From an uncultured Bacillota bacterium (GTDB taxonomy: Bacteria; Bacillota_I; Bacilli_A; RFN20; CAG-449), in contig CABUOQ010000016.1 in assembly GCA_902493275.1 (NCBI GenBank), positions 1 through 40,001 of the forward strand: DNA of 40,001 nucleotides, given 5' to 3'. How positions within the stretch are numbered: position 1 is the first letter of the stretch; every line of letters begins with the position of its first letter. Positions 1 to 7,800 of the stretch are shown here, one piece after another. A model generated the notes under the pieces. The model had not been told where the DNA came from. It worked only from the letters and a program-made list of their open reading frames with translations, and did not search any database. The position numbers and the translations under genes are program-made.

Positions 1-70
1 GAATTAACTCTTAGTGCTTCTTTTTAAACAGTCCGTTTTAATCAAACAGGTTCTTTCTAATCGCTTTTTA

Positions 71-988
71 TTATAAGTTATGATCTTTTATATAATTTAG
101 TACCCTTTTAAACTCATCGTCCGCGTCACATTCAAAGGTCATTCTCTCATTCGTTCTCGGATGAATAAACGATATTTTTACTGCGGTCAACATCTGTCCT
201 AATTGAGTTAATTCTTGATGATGTTTACCATAAATCTTATCACCGACACATGGATGGGATATATATTGCATATGGACGCGAATTTGATGCGTTCTTCCAG
301 TTTCAAGGCGACATGAAACTAAAGTATAATTATTAAATCTTTGTAAAACCTTAACATGAGTAATGGCATCTTTACCATGCATTACATCAACTGCTTGCTT
401 CATACGATTATTTTTATCTTTTCCAATTGGAGCGATGATATCGACATCTTCATGTGGAATAATTCCTTCAACAATCGCTAAATATTCGCGATACATCGAT
501 TTATCTTTTAATTGACTTTGTAAGAAGATATGACTCGTGTCATTTTTGGCGACCACTAATAAGCCAGAAGTATCTTTATCGATACGATGCACTATTCCTG
601 GACGTATCACTCCATTTATCGATGATAAATCTTTGCAATGATATAGTAAGGCATTGACAAGTGTTCCTCCATCAAAGTGACCATTACTTGGATGAACTAC
701 CATTCCACGTGGCTTAGAGATAACTAAAAGGTCTTCATCTTCATATTTTATATCCAAAGTGATATTTTCTGCTTCCATATTGAGAGCTCTTTCTTCGAGT
801 TCTTCATATTGGATGATATCTCCTGTTCGCACTTTATAAGAGGCTTTCTCACTTCTACCATTAACCGTCGCTAAGCCGTTTTCAATTACTTTTTGGTAAT
901 AAGAACGACTTTTTTTTAACTTACGATCGACTAAAAAAGTGTCAAATCTTTTTTTATCTTCATCCTCATTTACTATCAGCTTGATCAT
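71..988 (-). CDS. rluD: Ribosomal large-subunit pseudouridine synthase, RluD type
   Basis: Predicted to convert uridines of 23S rRNA to pseudouridine. The N-terminal part is an S4-like RNA-binding domain, followed by the catalytic domain with the family signature HRIDKDTSGLLVVAKN, which holds the catalytic Asp, and the later RLETGRTHQIRVHM motif. The reading frame extends to 1003, but I prefer the ATG at 988 because GGAG lies 9 bases before it and nothing like a ribosome site precedes 1003. This gives 305 residues, normal for the family. The start overlaps the end of lspA, so the gene is probably translationally coupled as the last member of ileS-lspA-rluD. The same lspA-rluD order is found in Bacillus. 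The RluD subfamily assignment, and hence the target uridines, is inferred. Confidence 0.93.
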   Translation of the reverse strand: MIKLIVNEDEDKKRFDTFLVDRKLKKSRSYYQKVIENGLATVNGRSEKASYKVRTGDIIQYEELEERALNMEAENITLDIKYEDEDLLVISKPRGMVVHPSNGHFDGGTLVNALLYHCKDLSSINGVIRPGIVHRIDKDTSGLLVVAKNDTSHIFLQSQLKDKSMYREYLAIVEGIIPHEDVDIIAPIGKDKNNRMKQAVDVMHGKDAITHVKVLQRFNNYTLVSCRLETGRTHQIRVHMQYISHPCVGDKIYGKHHQELTQLGQMLTAVKISFIHPRTNERMTFECDADDEFKRVLNYIKDHNL

Positions 989-1577
989 CTTTAACTTCTC
1001 CATCGATAGTTTTTATTTCTTCTTCTGGACTATTTAAAACCTTTTCCACTTCATCATCTTTCTTTTTATCAAAGAAAATGTAATAAATAAAAAATAAGGC
1101 AATTGAAACAGTTAAACACATATCAGCAAAATTGAATATTGGAAAATAGTAAAATCCAAATAGCTTAAAACTTAGAAAATCGATTACTCCTTCAGTATTA
1201 TATATACCAACTCGATCAATCATATTTCCCATACATCCTGGAATGAATAGATATAGAGCGATACGATAGAAAATATTTAATTTCTTAAAATTTTTAACTA
1301 AGTAGAAAATACTGACTATTGAACCAATAATCGATATAATACTTAAAATAACTCTGCCCGCGGATACATCAGCTAGAAAGCTTGCCAAAGCTCCACGATT
1401 ATAAGTTAAATGAATCCAAAAGAAATCTTCGATTACGGTTATTCTACTACCTTCTACTCCATTAAAATGAAAATGGACTGCTAATTTGGTAGCGATATCT
1501 GTGCCTAATAAAACTAAAATTGTGCACACGCAGACAACAATTTGGATTATTAATTTTTTATTAGAAGAATTTTTCAT
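966..1577 (-). CDS. lspA: Lipoprotein signal peptidase (signal peptidase II)
   Basis: Membrane aspartyl protease that removes the signal peptide from lipid-modified prolipoproteins. It is 203 residues with four hydrophobic segments. Both catalytic Asp motifs are visible: GNMIDRVG and FNFADMCLTV. The N-terminal part also carries the conserved TYNRGA-type motif. The last 30 residues form a charged, Glu/Asp/Lys-rich cytoplasmic tail that makes the protein longer than the usual 150-170. An AGGTG site about 8 bases before the ATG supports the start. The gene overlaps the end of ileS by 17 bases and the start of rluD, so the three form one operon. Its likely substrates in this window are the lipoproteins at 4616-5809, 19569-20627 and 29109-31637. 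Confidence 0.95.
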   Translation of the reverse strand: MKNSSNKKLIIQIVVCVCTILVLLGTDIATKLAVHFHFNGVEGSRITVIEDFFWIHLTYNRGALASFLADVSAGRVILSIISIIGSIVSIFYLVKNFKKLNIFYRIALYLFIPGCMGNMIDRVGIYNTEGVIDFLSFKLFGFYYFPIFNFADMCLTVSIALFFIYYIFFDKKKDDEVEKVLNSPEEEIKTIDGEVKDDQADSK

Positions 1578-4296
1578 TAGTTAACACCTTTTTGCATCTT
1601 GGGCAAACTAAATTACCCTCGACATCTATTAGTTTATCATGATATGACCAACATCTTACACATTTATTTCCTTGATGATGACTAATTGAAATATCACTTT
1701 CGCCAGTTTTTATGTGAACGCGAGAAACGATAAAGATATCCTTTAATTCATCTTCGTTAAAGTGTGATAATAAAGCATTTTCTTTTTCATCAAGAGTTAA
1801 ATTAACTTCGGCTTCCAAAGAAGAACCGATGATTTGATTACTACGAGCTTCTTCAAGTTTTCTTAAAACTAAATCACGATAAGTTTTGAAGTTATCATAT
1901 TCTTCTAAAATTGAAACATCATAATCATGACTTACTTTTGGCATATCTTCTAATACGATATTATTTAACTCATGATGAGGAATATTTTTATATACTTCAT
2001 CCATAGTAAAACTTAATACTGGAGCAAGAAGACGACTTAAAACCGAAACAACTTGATAGAACACGCTTTGGTATTCTTTTCTTCTTGGATCATCTTCACC
2101 ATCACAATATAAGGAATCTTTTGCAATTGAAGCATATAAAGCTGAGACATCCTGAACTAAGAAATTCAATACTTCTTGCATTGCTGAGGCAAAATCATAA
2201 TTATTATAATCCGCGAGGCATAAATTTTTAACATTTTCTAATTTAGCCAAAATGTAATTAGATAAGCGTGAATAAGATTGAACCATATCTTCTTTATAAT
2301 TAAATGATTTCTCACCTCTATCTGCTAAGTTGGCCAATAAGAATTTAAAGGTATTACGAATCTTACGATATGTATCCGAGACTTGTTTAATAATATTTTC
2401 AGAAATTCTAACATCTGCTTGATAATCAATTGTCGCTGCCCATAAACGTAAGACATCCGCGCCATAAATATTGATAATCTTGTTTGGATCAATGCCATTA
2501 CCTAAAGACTTTGACATCTTGTTTCCATTGCCATCGAGAACAAATCCATGGCTTACGACATTTTTATAAGGAGCTTTTCCAAACACAGCCGTAGAAATAA
2601 TCAATGATGAATTAAACCAACCACGATATTGGTCGCTACCTTCTAAATATAAATCAGCTGGATATTTTAATCCACGCGCATTTAAAACTCCATTAAAGGA
2701 TGATCCAGAATCAAACCAGACATCCATAATGTCTTTTTCTTTTCTAAATGGTGCTAAATCACGATGATTTTCAAGATATGATTGAGGAAGTAATTCTTCA
2801 GCATCTTTTTGACTCCAGATAATTGAGCCATACTCTCCAAATAAGTCAGCGATATGCTTAAATACTTCTTGTTCCATAATAGCATTACCATCTTTATCAT
2901 AGATAATTGGAAGAGGTACACCCCATAATCTTTGACGAGAAATACACCAATCGCCGCGATCTTTAATCATATTGTGCATTCTTAATTTACCCCAAGAAGG
3001 TGTCCAATTAACTTCATCGATTTGTTTTAATAAAAGATCTCTTATCTTATCGATAGAACAGAACCATTGTGGTGTAGCTCTAAAAATAACTGGTTTTTTA
3101 GTTCTCCAATCATGAGGGTATGAGTGAGTAATTTCGCTAACATTTAATAATGCGCCATTTTCCTCAAGCATTTTTAAGACTTCTTCATTTGCATCAGCAT
3201 AGAACATTCCTTTTAAACGATCACCAACTGTATCATCCATATTACCATGTTCATCAACTGGACAATAAGGTGGTAAATTATATTTTTTACATACATTAAA
3301 GTCATCTTCACCATGTCCAGGAGCAATATGAACACATCCTGAACCAGCATCGGCAGTGACATATGCACCTTGAATAACTAAGGTTTCACGATCGTATAAA
3401 GGATGTTTTGTAGTTATATATTCTGTTTCACGTCCTTTAAAAGACTTAATTAATTCACATTCACTTAAAGATAAAACTTCTTTCATTCTCTCTTGAAGTT
3501 CACATAAGAAAACAAAATTACCCTTATCTGTCTTAAATAAGCCATATTCCATATCTGGATTTAAAGCGATAGCTAAGTTTGCTGGAATGGTCCATGGAGT
3601 GGTCGTCCAAATAATGAAATAATCACCTTTATTTAATAGGCCTTTACCATCGATAACTGGGAACTTAACAAAGATTGTCTTAGCAGTTACATCATAATAT
3701 TCAATCTCTGCTTCAGCTAGAGCTGATTCACTAGATGGTGAATAATATACTGGTTTTAAGCCTTTAAAAATAAGGCCTTTTTTTGCCATAGCTGCGAAAA
3801 CTTCAACTTGAGATTTTTCAAATTTTTTATCTAAAGTAACATAGCGATTATCAAAATCAGCAAGGATACCTAATCTTTTTACTTGCTCTTTTTGACGATT
3901 TACTTGCGTTAAGGCAAACTCTTCACATTTCTTTTTAAATTCATCTGGTGGAGTAGTCTTACGATTAACACCCTTTTTAGTCACTGCATTTTCAATTGGT
4001 AAACCATGAGTATCCCATCCTGGATAAAATGGAGTATAATATCCATCCATCGATTTAAATCTAACAATAATATCTTTTAAAATACGGTTTAACATATGTC
4101 CGCAGTGCATATCTCCATTGGCATATGGAGGACCATCATGCAACATATAGCATGGTTGATGCTCGTTTTTTTTCATTATTTGATGATATAAATCTTCATC
4201 TTCCCATTGTTTTAACATTTTTGGTTCTTTTTGAGAAAGATTACCTCGCATTTCAAAATTGGTCTTTCCCATTAATAAAGTTTTATTTACTTCCAT
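1561..4296 (-). CDS. ileS: Isoleucyl-tRNA synthetase
   Basis: Class I synthetase charging tRNA-Ile in the cytoplasm. It has 911 residues, a normal length. The HIGH-type motif reads HCGH at residues 64-67 (Cys in place of the usual Ile/Leu), the editing domain lies at roughly 200-400, the WCISRQRLWGVP motif at about 450, and KMSKS at 593-597. The C-terminus has a CVRC...CPRC zinc-binding pair. The start is set by a GAGAGGAG ribosome site. A T-box leader and terminator lie directly upstream, so expression should rise when tRNA-Ile is uncharged. It is the first gene of the ileS-lspA-rluD operon. Confidence 0.97.
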   Translation of the reverse strand: MEVNKTLLMGKTNFEMRGNLSQKEPKMLKQWEDEDLYHQIMKKNEHQPCYMLHDGPPYANGDMHCGHMLNRILKDIIVRFKSMDGYYTPFYPGWDTHGLPIENAVTKKGVNRKTTPPDEFKKKCEEFALTQVNRQKEQVKRLGILADFDNRYVTLDKKFEKSQVEVFAAMAKKGLIFKGLKPVYYSPSSESALAEAEIEYYDVTAKTIFVKFPVIDGKGLLNKGDYFIIWTTTPWTIPANLAIALNPDMEYGLFKTDKGNFVFLCELQERMKEVLSLSECELIKSFKGRETEYITTKHPLYDRETLVIQGAYVTADAGSGCVHIAPGHGEDDFNVCKKYNLPPYCPVDEHGNMDDTVGDRLKGMFYADANEEVLKMLEENGALLNVSEITHSYPHDWRTKKPVIFRATPQWFCSIDKIRDLLLKQIDEVNWTPSWGKLRMHNMIKDRGDWCISRQRLWGVPLPIIYDKDGNAIMEQEVFKHIADLFGEYGSIIWSQKDAEELLPQSYLENHRDLAPFRKEKDIMDVWFDSGSSFNGVLNARGLKYPADLYLEGSDQYRGWFNSSLIISTAVFGKAPYKNVVSHGFVLDGNGNKMSKSLGNGIDPNKIINIYGADVLRLWAATIDYQADVRISENIIKQVSDTYRKIRNTFKFLLANLADRGEKSFNYKEDMVQSYSRLSNYILAKLENVKNLCLADYNNYDFASAMQEVLNFLVQDVSALYASIAKDSLYCDGEDDPRRKEYQSVFYQVVSVLSRLLAPVLSFTMDEVYKNIPHHELNNIVLEDMPKVSHDYDVSILEEYDNFKTYRDLVLRKLEEARSNQIIGSSLEAEVNLTLDEKENALLSHFNEDELKDIFIVSRVHIKTGESDISISHHQGNKCVRCWSYHDKLIDVEGNLVCPRCKKVLTNEKFF

Positions 4297-4312
4297 AAAA
4301 GCTCCTCTCTAA

Positions 4313-4548
4313 TAAAAAAATCCTTAGAATAAAAATTCTAAGGACGCAATAATACGCGGTACCACCTTAGTTCTGAAAATAATTTCAGCCCTCATTTCTT
4401 AATAACGCTAAGTGACGAATAATCTTACAATTAGTTCAGATTACCAGCTCCAAAGTGATAAGTTTCTACTTATTTTTTATCACTCTTTCACCATGGTGAG
4501 TGACTCTCTAAAAAAACATCGTAGGCTTTTGTCTTTTTCAATGCTATT
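4313..4548 (-). promoter_or_regulatory. T-box leader of ileS, predicted isoleucine-specific
   Basis: The conserved T-box core TAAGGTGGTACCGCG lies at 4369-4355 and would pair with the acceptor end of uncharged tRNA. It is followed by the competing terminator hairpin at 4345-4314. The upstream part has the GAGAGTCA-type base of stem I and the sequence GAGCTGGTAATCTGAA. In that sequence an ATC triplet (4441-4439) sits where the specifier codon is expected and reads as isoleucine, matching the downstream gene. The 5' end is inferred from the promoter at 4555-4583. This leader and its promoter account for the non-coding stretch 4297-4615. Confidence 0.93.
4314..4345 (-). terminator. Intrinsic terminator inside the ileS T-box leader
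   Basis: A nine-base-pair stem (TCCTTAGAA / TTCTAAGGA) is followed by seven T residues on the minus strand. It sits 17 bases before the ileS start and is the regulated terminator of the T-box switch. Confidence 0.93.
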
Positions 4549-4554
4549 AGTTAT

Positions 4555-4583
4555 ATTATGACTTACGAAAATATTTTTAACAA
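4555..4583 (-). promoter_or_regulatory. Promoter of the ileS T-box operon
   Basis: TTGTTA (-35) and CATAAT (-10) are separated by 17 bases, just upstream of the T-box leader. The spacing is ideal for the housekeeping sigma factor, with one mismatch in the -10 box. Confidence 0.6.
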
Positions 4584-4615
4584 TATTTTGTTATAATTTT
4601 TATATTTATTTTTAA

Positions 4616-5809
4616 TTAATATGCCTCTATTATGCACTTTTCATCTGCAATATTCTTCTCATATTCAGTTTTGGAAGAAATATTTATTTTATTTAATTTC
4701 GTTTTCTTAAAGGCATAAGCATAAATCTTTTCGATATTTTGAGGTAAGGTTATCTCTCCACTTAAAGGATTATTATAAAATGCCTTACGATGAATCGACT
4801 TTAAATTTGAGTCATTTTCAAAGGTTAATGTATTTAATTTACAATTTGAGAAAGCCTCCGAATTAATATACTCCACACTTGAAGGAATATTAATCGATGT
4901 TAACGGATCATTTACAAAGGCATTTGAGCCGATAGTTTTAACTCCTTTTAAGGTTACTGAAGTGATATTATCGCAATTACCGAATAATTTATATGGAATC
5001 TCTTCACTTTCATAATTAACAGCTGTTAATGACTTACAATTTCTAAAAGCTGAATGGTAGACTCTACATTTTTTTATATCAACTTTTTCAATTCCCGTAT
5101 ATGCAAATGAAGCGATGCCAATTGAATCAAAATGTGAAAAATCGATATCTTTCAATTTACTACAATCCTTGAAAGCGTAATTACCAATTTCAGTCGTATT
5201 ACTTGATAAATTCACTCTTTCAAGTGAAGAACATTTTTCAAATGCTGAACCTGATATTGAAACTAAACTATCGCCAAAGGTTACTTCTTTTAATGATTGA
5301 TTGTTCCAAAAACAATCGATATCCATCTTTTCTAGTGAAGGAAAATTAATTGATTTTATACTAGTTCCTTCAAAAACTCCTTTATAAAGAGTTTTTAAAT
5401 TATCGCCACCTTCAACCACATTTAATTTATTTGAATAAGAAAAGACATGATCACCTAATGAAGCGAGTCCTTTACCCAAATTAACATATTCTAAATTTTT
5501 ACATTCTTTAAAAGCATCCCATCCGACCCATGTAATCGTGTCTGGAAAATTCACTTTTTTAATATATTTATTACCTTTAAAAGCATCGGCACGAATGCCA
5601 GTCACCGTATAATCATTACCTTCAAAAGAAATTGTAGTAGGAATAGTTAAATTCTCCATCGAAAACGATGAAGATACCGCGACATTAGCAGTTCTTACTC
5701 CATCAGCAGAAGTTGAAACACTATACATGATGACATTATTAGAATTTCTAGCGGACGAGCAGCTTCCAAAGAGCAATAAAGATGACATTATCAATAAACT
5801 TTTTTTCAT
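4616..5809 (-). CDS. BspA-like leucine-rich-repeat surface lipoprotein
   Basis: A 397-residue predicted lipoprotein. The N-terminus is a short Lys-Lys plus hydrophobic signal sequence ending in LFGSC, a relaxed lipobox with Phe at -3 and Ser at -1. The rest consists of tandem LRR_5 (BspA/Treponema type) units of about 22-24 residues with recurring patterns such as IPSSVEYINSEAFSNCK and INFPSLEKMD. Such proteins are displayed on the cell surface and often take part in adhesion or substrate binding, but no specific ligand can be read from the sequence. It has its own promoter (5836-5864) and a weak AAGAAAG ribosome site. Its stop lies 33 bases upstream of the ileS promoter with no clear terminator between, so read-through into ileS is possible. 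Confidence 0.85.
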   Translation of the reverse strand: MKKSLLIMSSLLLFGSCSSARNSNNVIMYSVSTSADGVRTANVAVSSSFSMENLTIPTTISFEGNDYTVTGIRADAFKGNKYIKKVNFPDTITWVGWDAFKECKNLEYVNLGKGLASLGDHVFSYSNKLNVVEGGDNLKTLYKGVFEGTSIKSINFPSLEKMDIDCFWNNQSLKEVTFGDSLVSISGSAFEKCSSLERVNLSSNTTEIGNYAFKDCSKLKDIDFSHFDSIGIASFAYTGIEKVDIKKCRVYHSAFRNCKSLTAVNYESEEIPYKLFGNCDNITSVTLKGVKTIGSNAFVNDPLTSINIPSSVEYINSEAFSNCKLNTLTFENDSNLKSIHRKAFYNNPLSGEITLPQNIEKIYAYAFKKTKLNKINISSKTEYEKNIADEKCIIEAY

Positions 5810-5835
5810 ATTTTTTCTTTCTTTTTACATTTATT

Positions 5836-5864
5836 AGTATATCCGATGTTGATTTCGCTTTCAA
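5836..5864 (-). promoter_or_regulatory. Promoter of the LRR lipoprotein gene
   Basis: TTGAAA and TATACT with an exact 17-base spacer, 27 bases upstream of the start codon. Confidence 0.7.
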
Positions 5865-5894
5865 TAATTCCCTTTATACAAAGACAATTATCGC

Positions 5895-6605
5895 TTAGCG
5901 ATATTCATTTAATAATATGCCTGCGGCGACTCCAACATTTAATGAATCAATATTATCCATCGGTATTTTAACAATGACATCGGCCAAATCTAAATTAGCT
6001 TGCTTCACTCCTTGTCCTTCATTACCAACGACAATTATAAATTTATTTTTTTTATTTATTTTACGATAGTCTTTTGAAGATTTTAAACCTGTAGCAATAA
6101 TCATATACCCTTCATTTTTTAACGTTTTTAAATCTTTATGAAAAATCGGAAGCTTAAAGATTGCTCCTTTTGAAGAAGCGATAACTTTATCATTAAATAT
6201 TGAGGCTGAATCATCGCTAAGAATGACTCCATCATAATTAAAAGCTAAAGCCGTTCTAATGATAGTTCCAACATTTCCTGGGTCTTGTACACCATCCAAG
6301 TAAATGAATCTTTCTCCTTTAAATTCAAATTTTGGATATTGGCATAGACCAATTATCCCTGTCGAGCAAATATTATTTGATAATTTATCAATTATTTGTT
6401 TGGTAACGATAATTTGTTCAACATCTTCATATTGAAATAAGAAATCCATAGAGATAATATTTATTAAATTATGGCTTTCATATGCCTCTTTAATAAAGTC
6501 TTCTCCATCTACTAGAAACATTGATTTTTGCTGTTTTATTTTATTTTTTTTCAATAAGCTTAATTCTTTTATCAAAGGATTACTAGCGCTAGTTATCTTT
6601 TTCAT
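5895..6605 (-). CDS. TrmH/SpoU-family RNA 2'-O-methyltransferase
   Basis: Predicted S-adenosylmethionine-dependent ribose methyltransferase acting on rRNA or tRNA. The N-terminal 90 residues form an L30e-like substrate-binding domain (ITSASNPLIKEL, FLVDGEDFIKEA). The SpoU catalytic domain has all three knot motifs: DPGNVGTIIRTA at 108-119, NEGQGV at 195-200 and IPM...SLNVGVAAGILL at 214-232. At 236 residues it matches the YsgA-like branch. The target nucleotide cannot be told from sequence. A GGAG site lies 7 bases before the ATG, inside the end of the upstream metallopeptidase gene, which overlaps by 4 bases. The two are co-transcribed. Confidence 0.88.
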   Translation of the reverse strand: MKKITSASNPLIKELSLLKKNKIKQQKSMFLVDGEDFIKEAYESHNLINIISMDFLFQYEDVEQIIVTKQIIDKLSNNICSTGIIGLCQYPKFEFKGERFIYLDGVQDPGNVGTIIRTALAFNYDGVILSDDSASIFNDKVIASSKGAIFKLPIFHKDLKTLKNEGYMIIATGLKSSKDYRKINKKNKFIIVVGNEGQGVKQANLDLADVIVKIPMDNIDSLNVGVAAGILLNEYR

Positions 6606-7240
6606 TTTAAAACTCCATATGTAATTTTTTCACGTCTACTTTTATAATCAGGACAAAACTCTTTTACTTTATTATAGAACTTTTGCGAATGATTACCAAA
6701 ATAATCATGGCTAAGTTCATGGACAATAACTTCATCGATTAAAGGAATGGAAAAATGAACTAATTTTTCATTAAAATTCAAGATATTGGACTTAATATGA
6801 TTGTTAGCTACGATTGAAATTAACTTCTTCACTTTAATTTCATGCTTTGATAATTCCATTATTTTCTCATAATACGCTACACGATCTTGTAACACTTGCA
6901 TTAAAATATGCTTCAAAGAGACAAATTTATGCGATGAATTTTCAACTAATATATTATCATATTCAAGCGGTTTATTTTTCTTTAAAATAAAGGCTGTCCT
7001 CTCACCAAAAACATAAACATAATTGTCAGTAAAAAAAGGCTCAGGATTAAATTTATAAACAACTCGCGCGGAAAAAAGTTCGTTCAATTTTTTTTCAATC
7101 TTTTTTAATGTCTCTTTAGGTCCCACACGTAATGAAATTATTCCAAAGCAATAATGATAAACTCTTGAAGTTTTTCTCGCTTTGATAAGCTCAACTTTGA
7201 TCGGATAACCTTTTATATTTAAAATTACTTGTTCTGTCAT
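6602..7240 (-). CDS. YgjP-type (DUF45) zinc metallopeptidase
   Basis: A 212-residue protein with the HELSH zinc-binding motif at residues 174-178 and a third His at 184 (GNHSQKF), the HExxH-5-H arrangement of the YgjP/DUF45 family. The N-terminal half resembles the beta-rich part of these proteins (IKVELIKARKTSRVYH). No signal peptide is visible, so it is probably cytoplasmic. The family's substrate is poorly known. The start codon has no Shine-Dalgarno site; TATAAT at 7247-7252 ends 6 bases before the ATG, which suggests a leaderless transcript. It is the first gene of a pair with the SpoU methyltransferase. Confidence 0.8.
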   Translation of the reverse strand: MTEQVILNIKGYPIKVELIKARKTSRVYHYCFGIISLRVGPKETLKKIEKKLNELFSARVVYKFNPEPFFTDNYVYVFGERTAFILKKNKPLEYDNILVENSSHKFVSLKHILMQVLQDRVAYYEKIMELSKHEIKVKKLISIVANNHIKSNILNFNEKLVHFSIPLIDEVIVHELSHDYFGNHSQKFYNKVKEFCPDYKSRREKITYGVLK

Positions 7241-7283
7241 AGATAAATTATATATTATATATATTGTTTAAAGGAAAGAAAAA

Positions 7284-7742
7284 ATGGAAAAAGTTTTAAT
7301 TAGTGCCTGTCTAGTTGGTGAAAATTGCAAATACGATGGTAAAAACAATTATACTAAAGACGTTGAAAAACTATTCACTCTATGCGATTTAGTTTTAATT
7401 TGTCCCGAGCAATTCGGAGGATTATCCACTCCAAGAATTCCATGTGAAATAAAAAATGGACGAGTAATAAATAAAAGAGGAAATGATGTGACTTCCAAAT
7501 ATAAATCTGGTGCTTCACTTTCACTTTATATTGCTAAACAAAACAATGTTAAATACGCGATTTTAAAAGAGCGTTCCCCTTCATGTGGTGTTAAACAAAT
7601 ATATGATGGAAGTTTTACTTCAAATGTAATTAAAGGCAAAGGCGTAACTTGTAGCCTATTAGAAGAAAATGGTATACAGGTCTTTAATGAAAAAGAAATC
7701 GATAAACTTGTTGCCATTTTATCAGCAACTGAAAATAAATAA
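7284..7742 (+). CDS. DUF523 family protein (YbbK-like)
   Basis: A 152-residue cytoplasmic protein of unknown biochemical function. It matches DUF523 over its whole length: the start KVLISACLVGENCKYDGKNN, the ICPEQFGGLSTPR segment, and the Cys-containing SPSCGVKQIYDG motif. The conserved cysteines suggest metal or thiol chemistry, but that is inference. An AAAGGAAAG ribosome site precedes the ATG. The gene stands alone, diverging from the metallopeptidase gene across 43 bases and ending in a terminator shared with convergent glgP. Confidence 0.87.
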   Translation: MEKVLISACLVGENCKYDGKNNYTKDVEKLFTLCDLVLICPEQFGGLSTPRIPCEIKNGRVINKRGNDVTSKYKSGASLSLYIAKQNNVKYAILKERSPSCGVKQIYDGSFTSNVIKGKGVTCSLLEENGIQVFNEKEIDKLVAILSATENK

Positions 7743-7753
7743 TCAATTAAAAT

Positions 7754-7778
7754 AGCCCGCATCAATGGCGGGCTTTTT
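7754..7778. terminator. Intrinsic terminator between DUF523 gene and glgP
   Basis: Perfect seven-base stem AGCCCGC / GCGGGCT with a 7-base loop, followed by TTTT on the plus strand. On the minus strand the same hairpin is followed by ATTTTAATT, so it may also stop glgP transcription. Confidence 0.85.
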
Positions 7779-7800
7779 AATTTAAATATACCTTAATATT

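Noticed and set aside
1..70. PyrR-type attenuator or gene fragment downstream of rluD
   Set aside because: pyrR often follows rluD, but no PyrR-binding consensus, stable hairpin or ribosome site could be read in these 70 bases.
7526..7765. Open frame opposite the DUF523 gene
   Set aside because: It lies wholly antisense to a conserved gene and has no ribosome site or recognisable protein.
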